Part shown: positions 1 through 5,995 of the stretch, piece after piece
Layout: every line of letters begins with the position of its first letter
Position numbering within the stretch: position 1 is the first letter of the stretch
Source of the DNA: Beijerinckiaceae bacterium
GTDB lineage: Bacteria > Pseudomonadota > Alphaproteobacteria > Rhizobiales > Beijerinckiaceae
DNA: 5,995 nucleotides
Reading direction: 5' to 3'
NCBI GenBank assembly: GCA_027311205.1
Contig: DAICZI010000127.1
Span: 1 to 5,995 of the forward strand
The notes under the pieces: model-generated
What the model was told of the DNA's origin: nothing
What the model saw: the letters and a program-made list of their open reading frames with translations, nothing else
Databases searched by the model: none
Made by a program: the position numbers and the translations under genes

Positions 1-1479
1 GATAATATGGCGCAGATCATTGAGCCGCCCCGGAGTTGCGGGCTTGCCAGCCTGCAGCCATGCTTCGCGCGCCTGCCCGCCCTTCCAGGCGCGGGTGGTG
101 AAGCCCAAAATCTCGACCTTGACCCCGCAACGCTCCAGCGTGCGCGCCAGAATATCAGCGCACGTCGCCGCGACCGTGATGGGACGCCCGCGCATCGAGC
201 CGGAATTGTCGATCAGCAGCGTCACCACGGTGTCGCGGAAATTCATGTCCTTCTCGCGCTTGAACGATAACGGCTGATGCGGATCGGTCACCACCCGCGA
301 TAATTTGGCCGGATCGAGCATGCCTTCTTCAAGGTCAAATTCCCATGAGCGGTTTTGCTGCGCCATCAGCCGGCGTTGCAGCCGGTTGGCAAGCCGTGCG
401 ACCACAGCCGAGAGGTTTTGCAATTGCTTGTCGAGATAGGTCCGCAGGCGATCAAGCTCTTCGGGCTCGCACAGTTCCTCGGCGGACAAAGTCTCGTCGA
501 ACCTGGTCGTCCAGGCCTTGTAATTATTGAGCCGCTGGTTCGAGAGCGGGCCTGTGGGCGGCGCGTTTTCCGCGGCCTCTTCAGACTCGCCAGCATCACC
601 CTCTTCAGCAAATTCACCTGAAGGCGCGTCTTCGGCCTCCAAAGTGCCGTCGCCCTCTTCGTCTTCATCACCATCATCTGCGCGCTGCATGTCGGTGGCA
701 TCGCTTGAAGCATCGTCCTGCGCCTCAGCCTCGCCATCCTGGCGCTGATCATTGTCGCCGTCCTCATTGTCCTCGTCATTGTCATCGGCATCGAAGGGTT
801 GGTCTTCCCCCATGTCGAGCGCTTCGAGCAATTTGTGCACGGTGCGCCCAAAAGCCCGCTGATTGCCGATGTCACGGGCCAGGGCATCGAGATCAGCCCC
901 TGCCCGCTCCTCGATATAATCACGCCAGAGATCGACAATGGTTCCGCCAACGGCAGGCGGTGCCTCGCCGGTGAGGCGCTCGCGCACCATCAGCGCCAGC
1001 GCGTTTTCCAGCGGCGCATCGGCGCGCTCGGCTATCTCGCTATAGGGGCCGCGATGATAATGATCCTCCCACATTGCCCCGAGATTGGCCTTGACGCCTT
1101 CCATGCGGCGCGCGCCGATCGCCTCGCAACGCGCCTGCTCAACAGCCTCGAAAACTGCGCGGCCTGCCTGCCCCTGGGGCGCGATCTTGCGGTGCACGGC
1201 TTCGTCATGCAGAGCGAGTTTCAGCGCGAAAGCATCGGCTTGCCCACGCAAGATTGCTGCCTCATGCGGGCCAAGACGGCGCGGCGGCTCCGGCAGGCGC
1301 GCCCGCAAAATGCCTTCAGCCGTGCTCAACCCCGGCTTTTCCGACGCAAAGCTCACTTCAAGCGTCGGTGCCCGCGCCATCGCCCGCAAGCACCCTGCCA
1401 CCGCTCGCTTGAACGGCTCCTGCGGCGCATCAGACTTGGTAGGCGGCTTGCGATTGGACAGGGACATGGAGGGCTTCAT
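1..1479 (-). CDS. cobT: Cobaltochelatase subunit CobT, C-terminally truncated by the window edge
   Basis: CobT is a subunit of the ATP-dependent CobNST cobaltochelatase, which inserts cobalt into hydrogenobyrinic acid a,c-diamide in aerobic cobalamin synthesis; with the AAA+ subunit CobS it forms the cytoplasmic motor that drives CobN. The frame is open from 1479 to base 1 (493 residues, no internal stop). The family is usually somewhat over 600 residues, so roughly the last 130-140 are missing. Residues about 1-220 match the CobT N-terminal domain ([10 protein letters not shown] near the start, then a conserved [18 protein letters not shown] segment). Residues 223-313 are a very acidic linker. 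A von Willebrand A domain begins near residue 415 and carries the MIDAS metal-site motif D424-N-S426-G-S428. An in-frame stop lies at 1483-1485, so the first possible start is the ATG at 1479; an ATG at 1467 (MSLSNRKPP) is equally plausible, and neither has a good Shine-Dalgarno sequence. The usual partner cobS is not immediately upstream; RNase D is. Confidence 0.93.
   Translation of the reverse strand, partial: MKPSMSLSNRKPPTKSDAPQEPFKRAVAGCLRAMARAPTLEVSFASEKPGLSTAEGILRARLPEPPRRLGPHEAAILRGQADAFALKLALHDEAVHRKIAPQGQAGRAVFEAVEQARCEAIGARRMEGVKANLGAMWEDHYHRGPYSEIAERADAPLENALALMVRERLTGEAPPAVGGTIVDLWRDYIEERAGADLDALARDIGNQRAFGRTVHKLLEALDMGEDQPFDADDNDEDNEDGDNDQRQDGEAEAQDDASSDATDMQRADDGDEDEEGDGTLEAEDAPSGEFAEEGDAGESEEAAENAPPTGPLSNQRLNNYKAWTTRFDETLSAEELCEPEELDRLRTYLDKQLQNLSAVVARLANRLQRRLMAQQNRSWEFDLEEGMLDPAKLSRVVTDPHQPLSFKREKDMNFRDTVVTLLIDNSGSMRGRPITVAATCADILARTLERCGVKVEILGFTTRAWKGGQAREAWLQAGKPATPGRLNDLRHII
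541..813 (-). repeat. Low-complexity Asp/Glu codon tract encoding the CobT acidic linker
   Basis: On the coding strand this stretch is rich in imperfectly repeated GAC, GAT, GAG and GAA codons, densest at about 720-795. It encodes CobT residues 223-313, where 38 of 91 residues are Asp or Glu and only two are Arg, with the rest mostly Gly, Ala, Ser, Asn and Gln. It is a disordered, charged spacer between the N-terminal domain and the VWA domain. Acidic linkers here are known in CobT and related chelatase subunits (the ChlD/BchD type). The DNA repeat is a by-product of the coding bias, not an independent element. Confidence 0.75.
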
Positions 1480-1604
1480 CGATCAATGAATGGGTGCGCC
1501 CTTTGTGCCACGAGGCGGGATTTGCCACAATGGCCTTATGCCGAAGGGCAGGAACAGGGCGCAGCGGCCCCCGCCCCTGTCAGATGATGTCCGCCCGCCA
1601 AATA
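1480..1604 (-). other. rnd-cobT intergenic region / cobT leader
   Basis: These 125 bp separate the stop of RNase D from the cobT start. No Shine-Dalgarno sequence or consensus promoter stands out. I see no cobalamin riboswitch: the characteristic B12-box sequence is absent and the region is too short for the full element. There are long-range complementary stretches: 1498-1503 (GCCCTT) with 1544-1549 (AAGGGC), and 1495-1501 (TGCGCCC) with 1557-1563 (GGGCGCA). The two pairings share bases 1498-1501 and so exclude each other. Whether cobT is read from the upstream transcript or from its own promoter here cannot be decided by eye. Confidence 0.5.
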
Positions 1605-2768
1605 TCAAGGCGCGGCTTGATCTTGCCATTCCAGCGTGATGACGCGGCCCTGTTCCAGCGTCAGGGCAAGGCGGCCGTGCTTGAGTTCCAGCGCCTTGTT
1701 GCCGAAAATCTCGCGCCGCCATCCTTGCAAGGCGAGGCAATCCGCCGCGTCGGACATGGCAATGTCTTCGAGATCATCCGTCGTGGCAATCACCCGGGGG
1801 GCGACGCCCTCAGCCTCGCTCACCTGGCGCAACAGCACTTTCAGCAACTCGACCGTCGCACCACCATTGCCATTGCGCTGGCCGCGCTCAACGACCGGCA
1901 GGGTTTTGGGGTCGCGCTGAAGGCCGGCTGCAACAGCGGCCAGAATATCCGCCCCAATCTTGGCGCGCTCCATGCCGCGCGGGAACGAGCGCAATTGCGC
2001 CAATGCTGCCGCGTCCTTGGGTGCAGCCAGCGCGATTTCGATCAACAGATCGTCCTTGAGCACGCGACCGCGCGGAATATCGCGCTCCTGCGCTTCGGTC
2101 TCGCGCCATTGCGCCAATTCCATCAGCACCGCCAGATCGCGCGGTTTACGGGCGCGGCTGCGAAAGCGCTCCCAGGCACGCTCGGGGGCCTGAATATAGG
2201 TCGCCGGGTCTTTCAACAACGCCAGGTCTTCATCAAGCCAGGCCAGCCGCCCTTCGCGTTGGAGCATGGCATGGAGATGCTCATAGACCTTCTGGAGATG
2301 CGTCACATCGGCAATGGCATAGGCAAGCTGGGCGGCACTGAGCGGCCTTTGCGCCCAATCAGTGAAGCGGGATGACTTGTCGATGCTGACGCCGCAGCAC
2401 TGGCGCACCAGATCGCCATAAGACACCTGATCGCCATAGCCGCAGACCATGGCCGCAATTTGCGTGTCAAACAGCGGCGTTGGCACCGAACCGGATAATT
2501 TCCAGATGATTTCGAGATCCTGGCGCGCCGCGTGAAAAACCTTGATGATGCGGGTGTCACCCATCAGGTCCAGAAAGGGTGCCAGATCCAGCCCCGGTGC
2601 CAAGGCGTCAATGGCGAAGGCTTCATCGCCACCCGCAATCTGGATCAGGCAGAGCTTGGGCCAGAATGTTGTTTCGCGGTGGAACTCGGTATCGACCGTG
2701 ATAAAGGCGCACGACTTCAGGCTGGCGCAGGCCTCGCCCAGCGCTGCGCTGGTGCCGATAAGCCTCAT
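1605..2768 (-). CDS. rnd: Ribonuclease D
   Basis: RNase D is a cytoplasmic 3'-to-5' exoribonuclease of the DEDDy class that trims tRNA precursors and other small structured RNAs. The product has 387 residues, close to the family's usual 370-390. The exonuclease domain (about 1-175) keeps all five catalytic positions: D26 and E28 in VDTEFHRE (Exo I), D84 in [10 protein letters not shown] (Exo II), and Y150 and D154 in YAIADVTHL (Exo III). An HRDC domain follows at about 205-290 ([16 protein letters not shown] is typical), then a second, weaker C-terminal helical region to 387. The frame is open upstream to 2852, but alignment to the family and the ATGA overlap with the regulator's stop codon fix the start at 2768 ([10 protein letters not shown]). 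Translation is probably coupled to the upstream regulator gene. Known rnd neighbours in related bacteria are purine-synthesis or aspS-like genes (from memory), so this setting is unusual. Confidence 0.95.
   Translation of the reverse strand: MRLIGTSAALGEACASLKSCAFITVDTEFHRETTFWPKLCLIQIAGGDEAFAIDALAPGLDLAPFLDLMGDTRIIKVFHAARQDLEIIWKLSGSVPTPLFDTQIAAMVCGYGDQVSYGDLVRQCCGVSIDKSSRFTDWAQRPLSAAQLAYAIADVTHLQKVYEHLHAMLQREGRLAWLDEDLALLKDPATYIQAPERAWERFRSRARKPRDLAVLMELAQWRETEAQERDIPRGRVLKDDLLIEIALAAPKDAAALAQLRSFPRGMERAKIGADILAAVAAGLQRDPKTLPVVERGQRNGNGGATVELLKVLLRQVSEAEGVAPRVIATTDDLEDIAMSDAADCLALQGWRREIFGNKALELKHGRLALTLEQGRVITLEWQDQAAP
2765..2768 (-). promoter_or_regulatory. ATGA stop/start overlap joining the regulator and rnd
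   Basis: On the minus strand the four bases read ATGA. The ATG is the RNase D start and the TGA is the stop of the MarR/OhrR-type gene, one frame apart. Such overlaps usually mean a shared transcript and translational coupling by re-initiating ribosomes. This is seen directly in the sequence; the coupling itself is inferred. Confidence 0.8.
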
Positions 2769-3268
2769 GCCGATTTCCGGCGCGACATCCGGGAGCGGCC
2801 GTGCTCCCGCCCCTGCGAGAGGCGCGCACTCAGGCCGTGCAACTCGGCACACAACGCATCAACGTCCTCATGCTTCATCCCGGTCTGCCCGCGCACAGTG
2901 CTGCAGGCGATCTCGCCATGACCGCGCAGGGCGCGGCCTTTTTCTGACAGCATGACCTCAACGACGCGCTCATCGGCTTTCTGGCGTGTTTTGTCGATCA
3001 GGCCCGCCTTCTCAAGCCGCTTCAGCACAGGACTGAGGGTGCCCGAATCGAGATGGAGCGTCGTGCCCAGGGCGCTGACGGTTTGGCGATCGTTTTCCCA
3101 CAGTGCCAGCAGCACCAAAAACTGGGGATAGGTCAGATCCAGCTCATCCAGCATGGGGCGGTAAGCACGCGTGATGGCGTGCGTGGCGGCATAGAGCGCG
3201 AAGCACAATTGGTTATCGAGCCGCATGAAATCCGGAAGTGCAGCTACGGTCTCATGCTTCTGGCTCAT
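2765..3268 (-). CDS. ohrR: MarR-family transcriptional regulator, OhrR type (organic-peroxide sensor)
   Basis: This is a winged-helix dimeric repressor of 167 residues. OhrR proteins bind DNA in the reduced state and release it when organic hydroperoxides oxidise an N-terminal cysteine, usually derepressing the peroxidase gene ohr. The diagnostic N-terminus is present: [12 protein letters not shown] with C22, then Y36 and Y47 ([15 protein letters not shown]). These match the positions of the sensor Cys and its two tyrosine partners in Xanthomonas OhrR. The wing/recognition region follows ([19 protein letters not shown], then R95 and D99-E-R101). Further cysteines lie at 122 and 140, but not at the 127 position used as resolving Cys in Xanthomonas. 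The start at 3268 is supported by AGAGG five bases upstream; the frame stays open to 3391 without family similarity. No ohr gene is in the window. It could respond to another oxidant or ligand; the subfamily is fairly sure, the inducer is not. Confidence 0.85.
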   Translation of the reverse strand: MSQKHETVAALPDFMRLDNQLCFALYAATHAITRAYRPMLDELDLTYPQFLVLLALWENDRQTVSALGTTLHLDSGTLSPVLKRLEKAGLIDKTRQKADERVVEVMLSEKGRALRGHGEIACSTVRGQTGMKHEDVDALCAELHGLSARLSQGREHGRSRMSRRKSA

Positions 3269-3273
3269 GGCAA

Positions 3274-3278
3274 CCTCT
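3274..3278 (-). promoter_or_regulatory. Ribosome binding site of the OhrR-type gene
   Basis: The minus strand reads AGAGG, then five bases, then the ATG at 3268. It chooses this start over the in-frame ATGs at 3328 and 3391, which would add a tail that does not resemble MarR proteins. Confidence 0.65.
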
Positions 3279-3326
3279 AAAAATCCTGCCGTCCGCGATT
3301 TTGCGGTATTCAGCACGGGGTCGGCC

Positions 3327-3345
3327 ATGCCACGATGCCTGGCAT
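3327..3345. promoter_or_regulatory. Candidate operator dyad ATGCCA-N7-TGGCAT
   Basis: Two perfect 6-base inverted half-sites are separated by seven bases, a 19-bp span compatible with a MarR dimer footprint. The dyad lies 59 bp upstream of the regulator's start codon. The spacer repeats ATGCC, so the left half also forms part of a direct repeat. No functional evidence is available, and dyads of this size occur by chance. Confidence 0.3.
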
Positions 3346-3450
3346 CATCGCGCAACCGGCATTTCAATTCAGATTCCCGGCGGCGCATCAAACGTGACGC
3401 CGGGCTTGACGGCGTGCGTGCGGAAATGTGACCGCCTTGTCAAGTGCAGG

Positions 3451-3462
3451 GGCCATTTGGCC
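3451..3462. promoter_or_regulatory. Short dyad GGCCA-TT-TGGCC upstream of recJ
   Basis: A perfect 5-base inverted repeat with a two-base centre ends 20 bases before the recJ start codon and 8 bases before its Shine-Dalgarno sequence. It could be a protein-binding site. A hairpin in the mRNA leader is less likely with so tight a centre, although slipped pairing is possible. Confidence 0.25.
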
Positions 3463-3470
3463 TCAGCGTC

Positions 3471-3474
3471 GGAG
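3471..3474 (+). promoter_or_regulatory. Ribosome binding site of recJ
   Basis: GGAG lies eight bases before the ATG at 3483. It favours this start over the in-frame GTG at 3444, which has no Shine-Dalgarno sequence and would add 13 residues not typical of RecJ. Confidence 0.65.
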
Positions 3475-3482
3475 CCTTCATT

Positions 3483-5267
3483 ATGGTGCCAGCCTTCCTT
3501 GATGTGACGACCTCGGCACTCGGCCAGCGCTGGATCGGGCGGCTGGATGCGGCGGCCGAAAATGCCGCACGTGCCATGGTGCAGACGTTAGGACTTGGCG
3601 ACGCACTGGCGCGGGTGCTGGCCGGGCGCGGCGTCAAACCTGACGAGGCGGAAACCTATCTCCATCCAAAACTGCGCGACTTGATGCCAGACCCCCTGAA
3701 GTTGCAGGATATGCAAGCTGCGGTGGCAAGATTGGCGGATGCCATCGAGCTTCATGAATGTGTGGCGATATTTGGCGACTATGATGTCGATGGCGCGTGT
3801 TCGGCAGCCTTGCTCGCCGAATATCTGCAAGCCATGGGTTGCCCTTGGCTGCTGCATATTCCGGACCGCATCTTCGAGGGCTACGGCCCCAATGCTGAAG
3901 CCATTGAAAAACTGCGGCGAGATGGCGCACAACTCCTCGTCACCGTGGACTGCGGCACAATGTCGCATGAGGTACTGGCGGGCAGCGCAGCGGTCGGCCT
4001 GTCAGCGATCGTGCTGGATCATCATCAGGCACCCGAGACCCTGCCGCAGGCGATTGTCGTCAATCCCAACCGGCAGGATGACGTCTCAAACCTCGGCTAT
4101 CTTTGTGCCGCTGGCGTCGTGCATCTGACATTGGTAGCCTTGCAGCGCGAACTTGGCCAGCGCGGCTGGTTTGAAAACGCTCGCCCGCAGCCAGATCTGA
4201 TCGCCGCGCTGGACTTGGTGGCACTGGCGACGGTCGCCGACGTGGCGGCGCTGGTTGGCCTCAACCGCGCCTATGTGCGACGCGGGTTGGAAGTGATGGC
4301 GCAGCGACGGCGCGTTGGCCTCAGCGCTCTGCTTGATGTGGCCCGCCTGCATGGGCGGGTGCGGGCCAGCCATCTGGGGTTCGGGCTGGGGCCGCGGATC
4401 AATGCGGGCGGGCGCATCGGCGATGCCGGTCTTGGCGCACGGCTTTTGCTGGAGCAGGACCCGATCGAGGCCGAACGCATCGCCGCCGAACTTGACCGCT
4501 TGAACGACGAGCGGCGCAAGATTGAAGCTGCCACGGTTGACGAGGCACAAGCTGAGGCAGAGGCGGCACAGGGTGGCGCAGACCTGCCTGCGGTGATCGT
4601 CACTGCGGCAGACACCTGGCACCCTGGCGTTGTCGGCCTCGTTGCCTCCCGGCTGCGCGAAACCTTTCAGCGCCCGGCCTTCGCCATTGCCTTTCAGGGT
4701 GCCACCGGCACCGGATCAGGCCGCTCGATTCCCGGCGTTGATCTTGGCCGCACCGTACGCGATGGCGTCGAGGCTGGCCTTTTGGTCAAAGGCGGTGGCC
4801 ATGCCATGGCGGCAGGCCTGACCATCAAACGTGACCAGATGGGCGCGTTTCGCGCCTGGCTGGAGCGGCGGCTCGCCGGCAAAATGGGCCAGTTGCGCGA
4901 GGCGGCAGCTTTCGCGATTGATGCCGCGCTGTCGGCAGGCGCGTTGACGCCCGCCTTGGCGCAGGGGCTGGAAGCGGCAGGCCCGTTTGGCGCAGGCAAT
5001 CCTGAACCGGTCTTTGTCCTCGCCGATCATTATGTGATCGACGCGCTGGTGCTGAAGGAGCAGCACATCAAACTGCGCCTGCGCGGGCCGGACCGCAGCG
5101 TCATCGACGCCATAGCGTTTCGCGCCTATGGCAAGCCGCTGGGGGCGGCGCTGGTTGCGGCGCGCGGCATGAGGCTGCATGTCGCGGGCACGCTGATGCA
5201 CGAAACCTGGCAGGGCCGCGAGCGGGTGCAACTGCGTATCGTCGACTGTGCCAGCGCTGAAACCTGA
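3483..5267 (+). CDS. recJ: Single-stranded-DNA-specific exonuclease RecJ
   Basis: RecJ degrades single-stranded DNA 5'-to-3' in the RecF recombination pathway, base-excision repair and mismatch repair. The 594-residue product has a normal length and the full motif order of a DHH-family phosphoesterase. Metal-binding motifs include GDYDVDG (98-104), VDCG (155-158, D156), DHH (179-181) and DLVALATVADV (244-254). The DHHA1 half includes LGPRINAGGRIGDA (302-315), WHPGVVGLVASRL (379-391), GSGRSIPGVDLG (411-422) and KGGGHAMAAG (436-445). The C-terminal part (about 470-590, with PFGAGNPEP at 501-509) is the OB-fold that binds the DNA strand. Nothing is broken or missing. It stands alone at the head of the plus-strand genes, divergent from the OhrR-type regulator and 81 bp ahead of the NDUFA12 gene. 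In many relatives recJ sits beside hom/glpX (from memory), which are absent here. Confidence 0.96.
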   Translation: MVPAFLDVTTSALGQRWIGRLDAAAENAARAMVQTLGLGDALARVLAGRGVKPDEAETYLHPKLRDLMPDPLKLQDMQAAVARLADAIELHECVAIFGDYDVDGACSAALLAEYLQAMGCPWLLHIPDRIFEGYGPNAEAIEKLRRDGAQLLVTVDCGTMSHEVLAGSAAVGLSAIVLDHHQAPETLPQAIVVNPNRQDDVSNLGYLCAAGVVHLTLVALQRELGQRGWFENARPQPDLIAALDLVALATVADVAALVGLNRAYVRRGLEVMAQRRRVGLSALLDVARLHGRVRASHLGFGLGPRINAGGRIGDAGLGARLLLEQDPIEAERIAAELDRLNDERRKIEAATVDEAQAEAEAAQGGADLPAVIVTAADTWHPGVVGLVASRLRETFQRPAFAIAFQGATGTGSGRSIPGVDLGRTVRDGVEAGLLVKGGGHAMAAGLTIKRDQMGAFRAWLERRLAGKMGQLREAAAFAIDAALSAGALTPALAQGLEAAGPFGAGNPEPVFVLADHYVIDALVLKEQHIKLRLRGPDRSVIDAIAFRAYGKPLGAALVAARGMRLHVAGTLMHETWQGRERVQLRIVDCASAET

Positions 5268-5287
5268 GCCGCCGCATATTTGCCAAC

Positions 5288-5316
5288 TGGACATATCGGT
5301 GCAAGGCTTGCATAAG
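5288..5316 (+). promoter_or_regulatory. Candidate sigma-70-type promoter for the NDUFA12 gene
   Basis: TGGACA (5288-5293, five of six matches to the -35 consensus) is followed by a 17-base spacer and CATAAG (5311-5316, four of six matches to the -10). It lies 21 bases after the recJ stop, and transcription would begin about 25 bases before the NDUFA12 start. A perfect 13-bp dyad, TGCAA-GGC-TTGCA (5300-5312), fills the spacer and touches the -10 box. This suggests the NDUFA12 gene is expressed apart from recJ. Confidence 0.4.
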
Positions 5317-5348
5317 CACCCTCACTTAGACGCAAAGGATAGCGTGCA

Positions 5349-5756
5349 ATGAAATGGCTGTTGCAGATGTTAACCTGGTGGAACGGGCAGACGCTCAACA
5401 CCCGCTTTCATACGTGGCGGCATGGCGAACTTGTCGGCCATGATGAGTTTGACAACAGCTATTATCGCACGCGCGGCGGGGCGCTTGATCCGGCACTGGG
5501 TTTCGAGCGTCGCTGGGTGATTTATGCCGGCACCTCGGAAGGCTCGATGACGCCAACCGGCTGGTATGGCTGGCTGCACCACACCACCGATACGCCGCCC
5601 ACGAAAGAAGATTACCAACGCCATGCCTGGGAAGCGCCCTATGTGCCCAACATGACCGGCACCCCCCAGGCCTACCGCCCGGCTGGTTCGATTCTGGCTT
5701 CCGGCAAACGCCCGCACAGTTCAGGCGATTATGATGCCTGGACACCGGGTTCCTGA
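5349..5756 (+). CDS. NDUFA12-family NADH:ubiquinone oxidoreductase accessory subunit (17.2 kDa type)
   Basis: This protein belongs to the family of the mitochondrial complex I subunit NDUFA12/B17.2, which alphaproteobacteria also have. It associates with the cytoplasmic peripheral arm of complex I and supports its assembly or stability. The 135-residue product has the normal bacterial length. Signature segments run in order: VGHDEFDNSYYR (29-40), RRWVIY (54-59), WYGWLHH (72-78), PNMTGTPQAYRPAGS (100-113 region) and a GDYDAWTP tail (126-133). There is no signal peptide, and the aromatic-rich N-terminus (MKWLLQMLTWW) is typical of the family. The position usually read as a small residue before N36 in the first motif is D35 here, a minor variation. 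AGGA nine bases upstream supports the start. The next gene, DUF2155, begins 41 bp downstream on the same strand, so the two are probably co-transcribed. Confidence 0.93.
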   Translation: MKWLLQMLTWWNGQTLNTRFHTWRHGELVGHDEFDNSYYRTRGGALDPALGFERRWVIYAGTSEGSMTPTGWYGWLHHTTDTPPTKEDYQRHAWEAPYVPNMTGTPQAYRPAGSILASGKRPHSSGDYDAWTPGS

Positions 5757-5797
5757 ACTGGCAAGCACGGGGGCATTGTGATAGGCTTCAAAGGCTG

Positions 5798-5995
5798 ATG
5801 CAGGGATTTTCAAGTTTGCGCTTTGCCAAACCACTAGCTGGCGTGATGGCGACCGTGGCGCTGGCCATCGGCACGGGCTCGGCGTTTGCCGACCGGATCG
5901 AGAACCCGACGGCGACCTTTTCCGGGCTCGACAAGGTGACTGGCCGTATCATTCATTTCAAGGCGGCGATTGGCGAGACCGTGCAGTTTGGAACG
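5798..5995 (+). CDS. DUF2155 family exported protein, N-terminal part only
   Basis: The frame is open to the right edge (66 residues). The first 31 residues form a signal peptide: R8 and K11, a hydrophobic core from about 13 to 25 (LAGVMATVALAIG), and an AFA cleavage site before D32. The mature part begins DRIENPTATFSGLDKVTGRI and continues to GETVQFG. This matches the start of the DUF2155 family, small periplasmic alphaproteobacterial proteins of unknown function whose later part, outside this window, carries conserved residues including cysteines (from memory). The only nearby Shine-Dalgarno-like run is AAAGG ending three bases before the ATG, closer than ideal. The later ATG at residue 17 would cut the signal peptide, so 5798 is preferred. 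It is a likely operon partner of the NDUFA12 gene. Confidence 0.88.
   Translation, partial: MQGFSSLRFAKPLAGVMATVALAIGTGSAFADRIENPTATFSGLDKVTGRIIHFKAAIGETVQFGT

Larger units (their letters stand above)
3269..3482. promoter_or_regulatory. Divergent regulatory region between the OhrR-type gene and recJ
   Basis: These 214 bp separate two divergent start codons, so promoters for both directions should lie here. I found no convincing -35/-10 pair. A perfect TTGACA on the minus strand (3443-3438) and the overlapping TTGTCA on the plus strand (3437-3442) both lack a recognisable -10 at the right distance. Two perfect short dyads are present (3327-3345 and 3451-3462) and are listed separately. There is no clear match to the AT-rich OhrR operator of the TACAATT/AATTGTA type as I remember it. 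MarR regulators commonly bind their own divergent promoter region, so autoregulation is likely but unproven. Confidence 0.5.

Noticed and set aside
366..1587. Long open frames antisense or out of frame to cobT (for example 366-950 on minus and 799-1587 on plus)
   Set aside because: They are GC-rich shadow frames. Their translations are Arg/Pro/Ser-rich with no family similarity, while the CobT frame has clear conserved motifs through the whole stretch.
1480..1604. Cobalamin riboswitch upstream of cobT
   Set aside because: The conserved B12-box core is absent and the gap is shorter than the full element.
1494..2375. A 293-codon plus-strand frame opposite rnd
   Set aside because: It lies opposite an RNase D gene with all catalytic residues intact, starts with GTG, lacks a ribosome binding site and resembles no protein I know.
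2769..2852. Longer RNase D starting at 2852
   Set aside because: The extra 28 residues are Arg/Pro/Ala-rich and overlap the regulator gene. Family similarity begins at [10 protein letters not shown], and the ATGA overlap supports 2768.
3355..3376. Possible OhrR operator around TTTCAATTC
   Set aside because: Only one AATT-containing half resembles the remembered consensus; there is no matching inverted half at the right distance.
3411..3443. Promoter for the OhrR-type gene using the perfect TTGACA on the minus strand (3443-3438)
   Set aside because: At 16 to 18 bases downstream the hexamers are GC-rich (such as CACGCA) and do not resemble a -10 box. A lone -35 match is weak evidence.
3444..3482. 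GTG at 3444 as the recJ start
   Set aside because: It lacks a Shine-Dalgarno sequence, while the ATG at 3483 has GGAG eight bases upstream and gives a normal RecJ N-terminus.
4086..5294. Minus-strand frames of 178 and 192 codons opposite recJ
   Set aside because: Shadow frames of a well-conserved RecJ gene; no recognisable domain and no ribosome binding site.

Overview
The window looks like a GC-rich alphaproteobacterial chromosome segment, probably Hyphomicrobiales/Rhizobiales-like. Three things point there: a CobT subunit of the aerobic CobNST cobaltochelatase, an NDUFA12-type accessory subunit of complex I (shared by alphaproteobacteria and mitochondria), and a DUF2155 exported protein beside it. 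The assignment is inferred from gene content only. I see no mobile element, RNA gene, CRISPR array or phage gene. Coding density is high and all reading frames are intact.

Layout. The left half is on the minus strand and reads right to left as an OhrR-type MarR regulator (3268-2765), RNase D (2768-1605) and CobT (1479 to the left edge, so its C-terminus is missing). The regulator and RNase D share a 4-base ATGA stop/start overlap, which implies one transcript and coupled translation. CobT follows after a 125-bp gap. The right half is on the plus strand: the single-strand exonuclease RecJ (3483-5267), an NDUFA12-family protein (5349-5756), and the start of a DUF2155 protein with a clear signal peptide (5798 to the right edge). 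A 214-bp divergent region between the regulator and recJ must hold the control elements of both sides; it contains two short perfect dyads but no convincing consensus promoter.

How the genes fit together. Most are housekeeping: aerobic vitamin B12 synthesis (CobT), 3' RNA trimming (RNase D), recombination and repair (RecJ) and respiration (NDUFA12). The NDUFA12-DUF2155 pair is, from memory, a recurrent alphaproteobacterial neighbourhood. The less ordinary part is the regulator. It keeps the peroxide-sensing Cys22 and the two tyrosines of OhrR, has no ohr peroxidase gene in view, is fused translationally to an RNase, and stands divergent from a repair nuclease. I found no evidence for a wholly new system. 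The OhrR/RNase D/RecJ arrangement is the most worthwhile lead.
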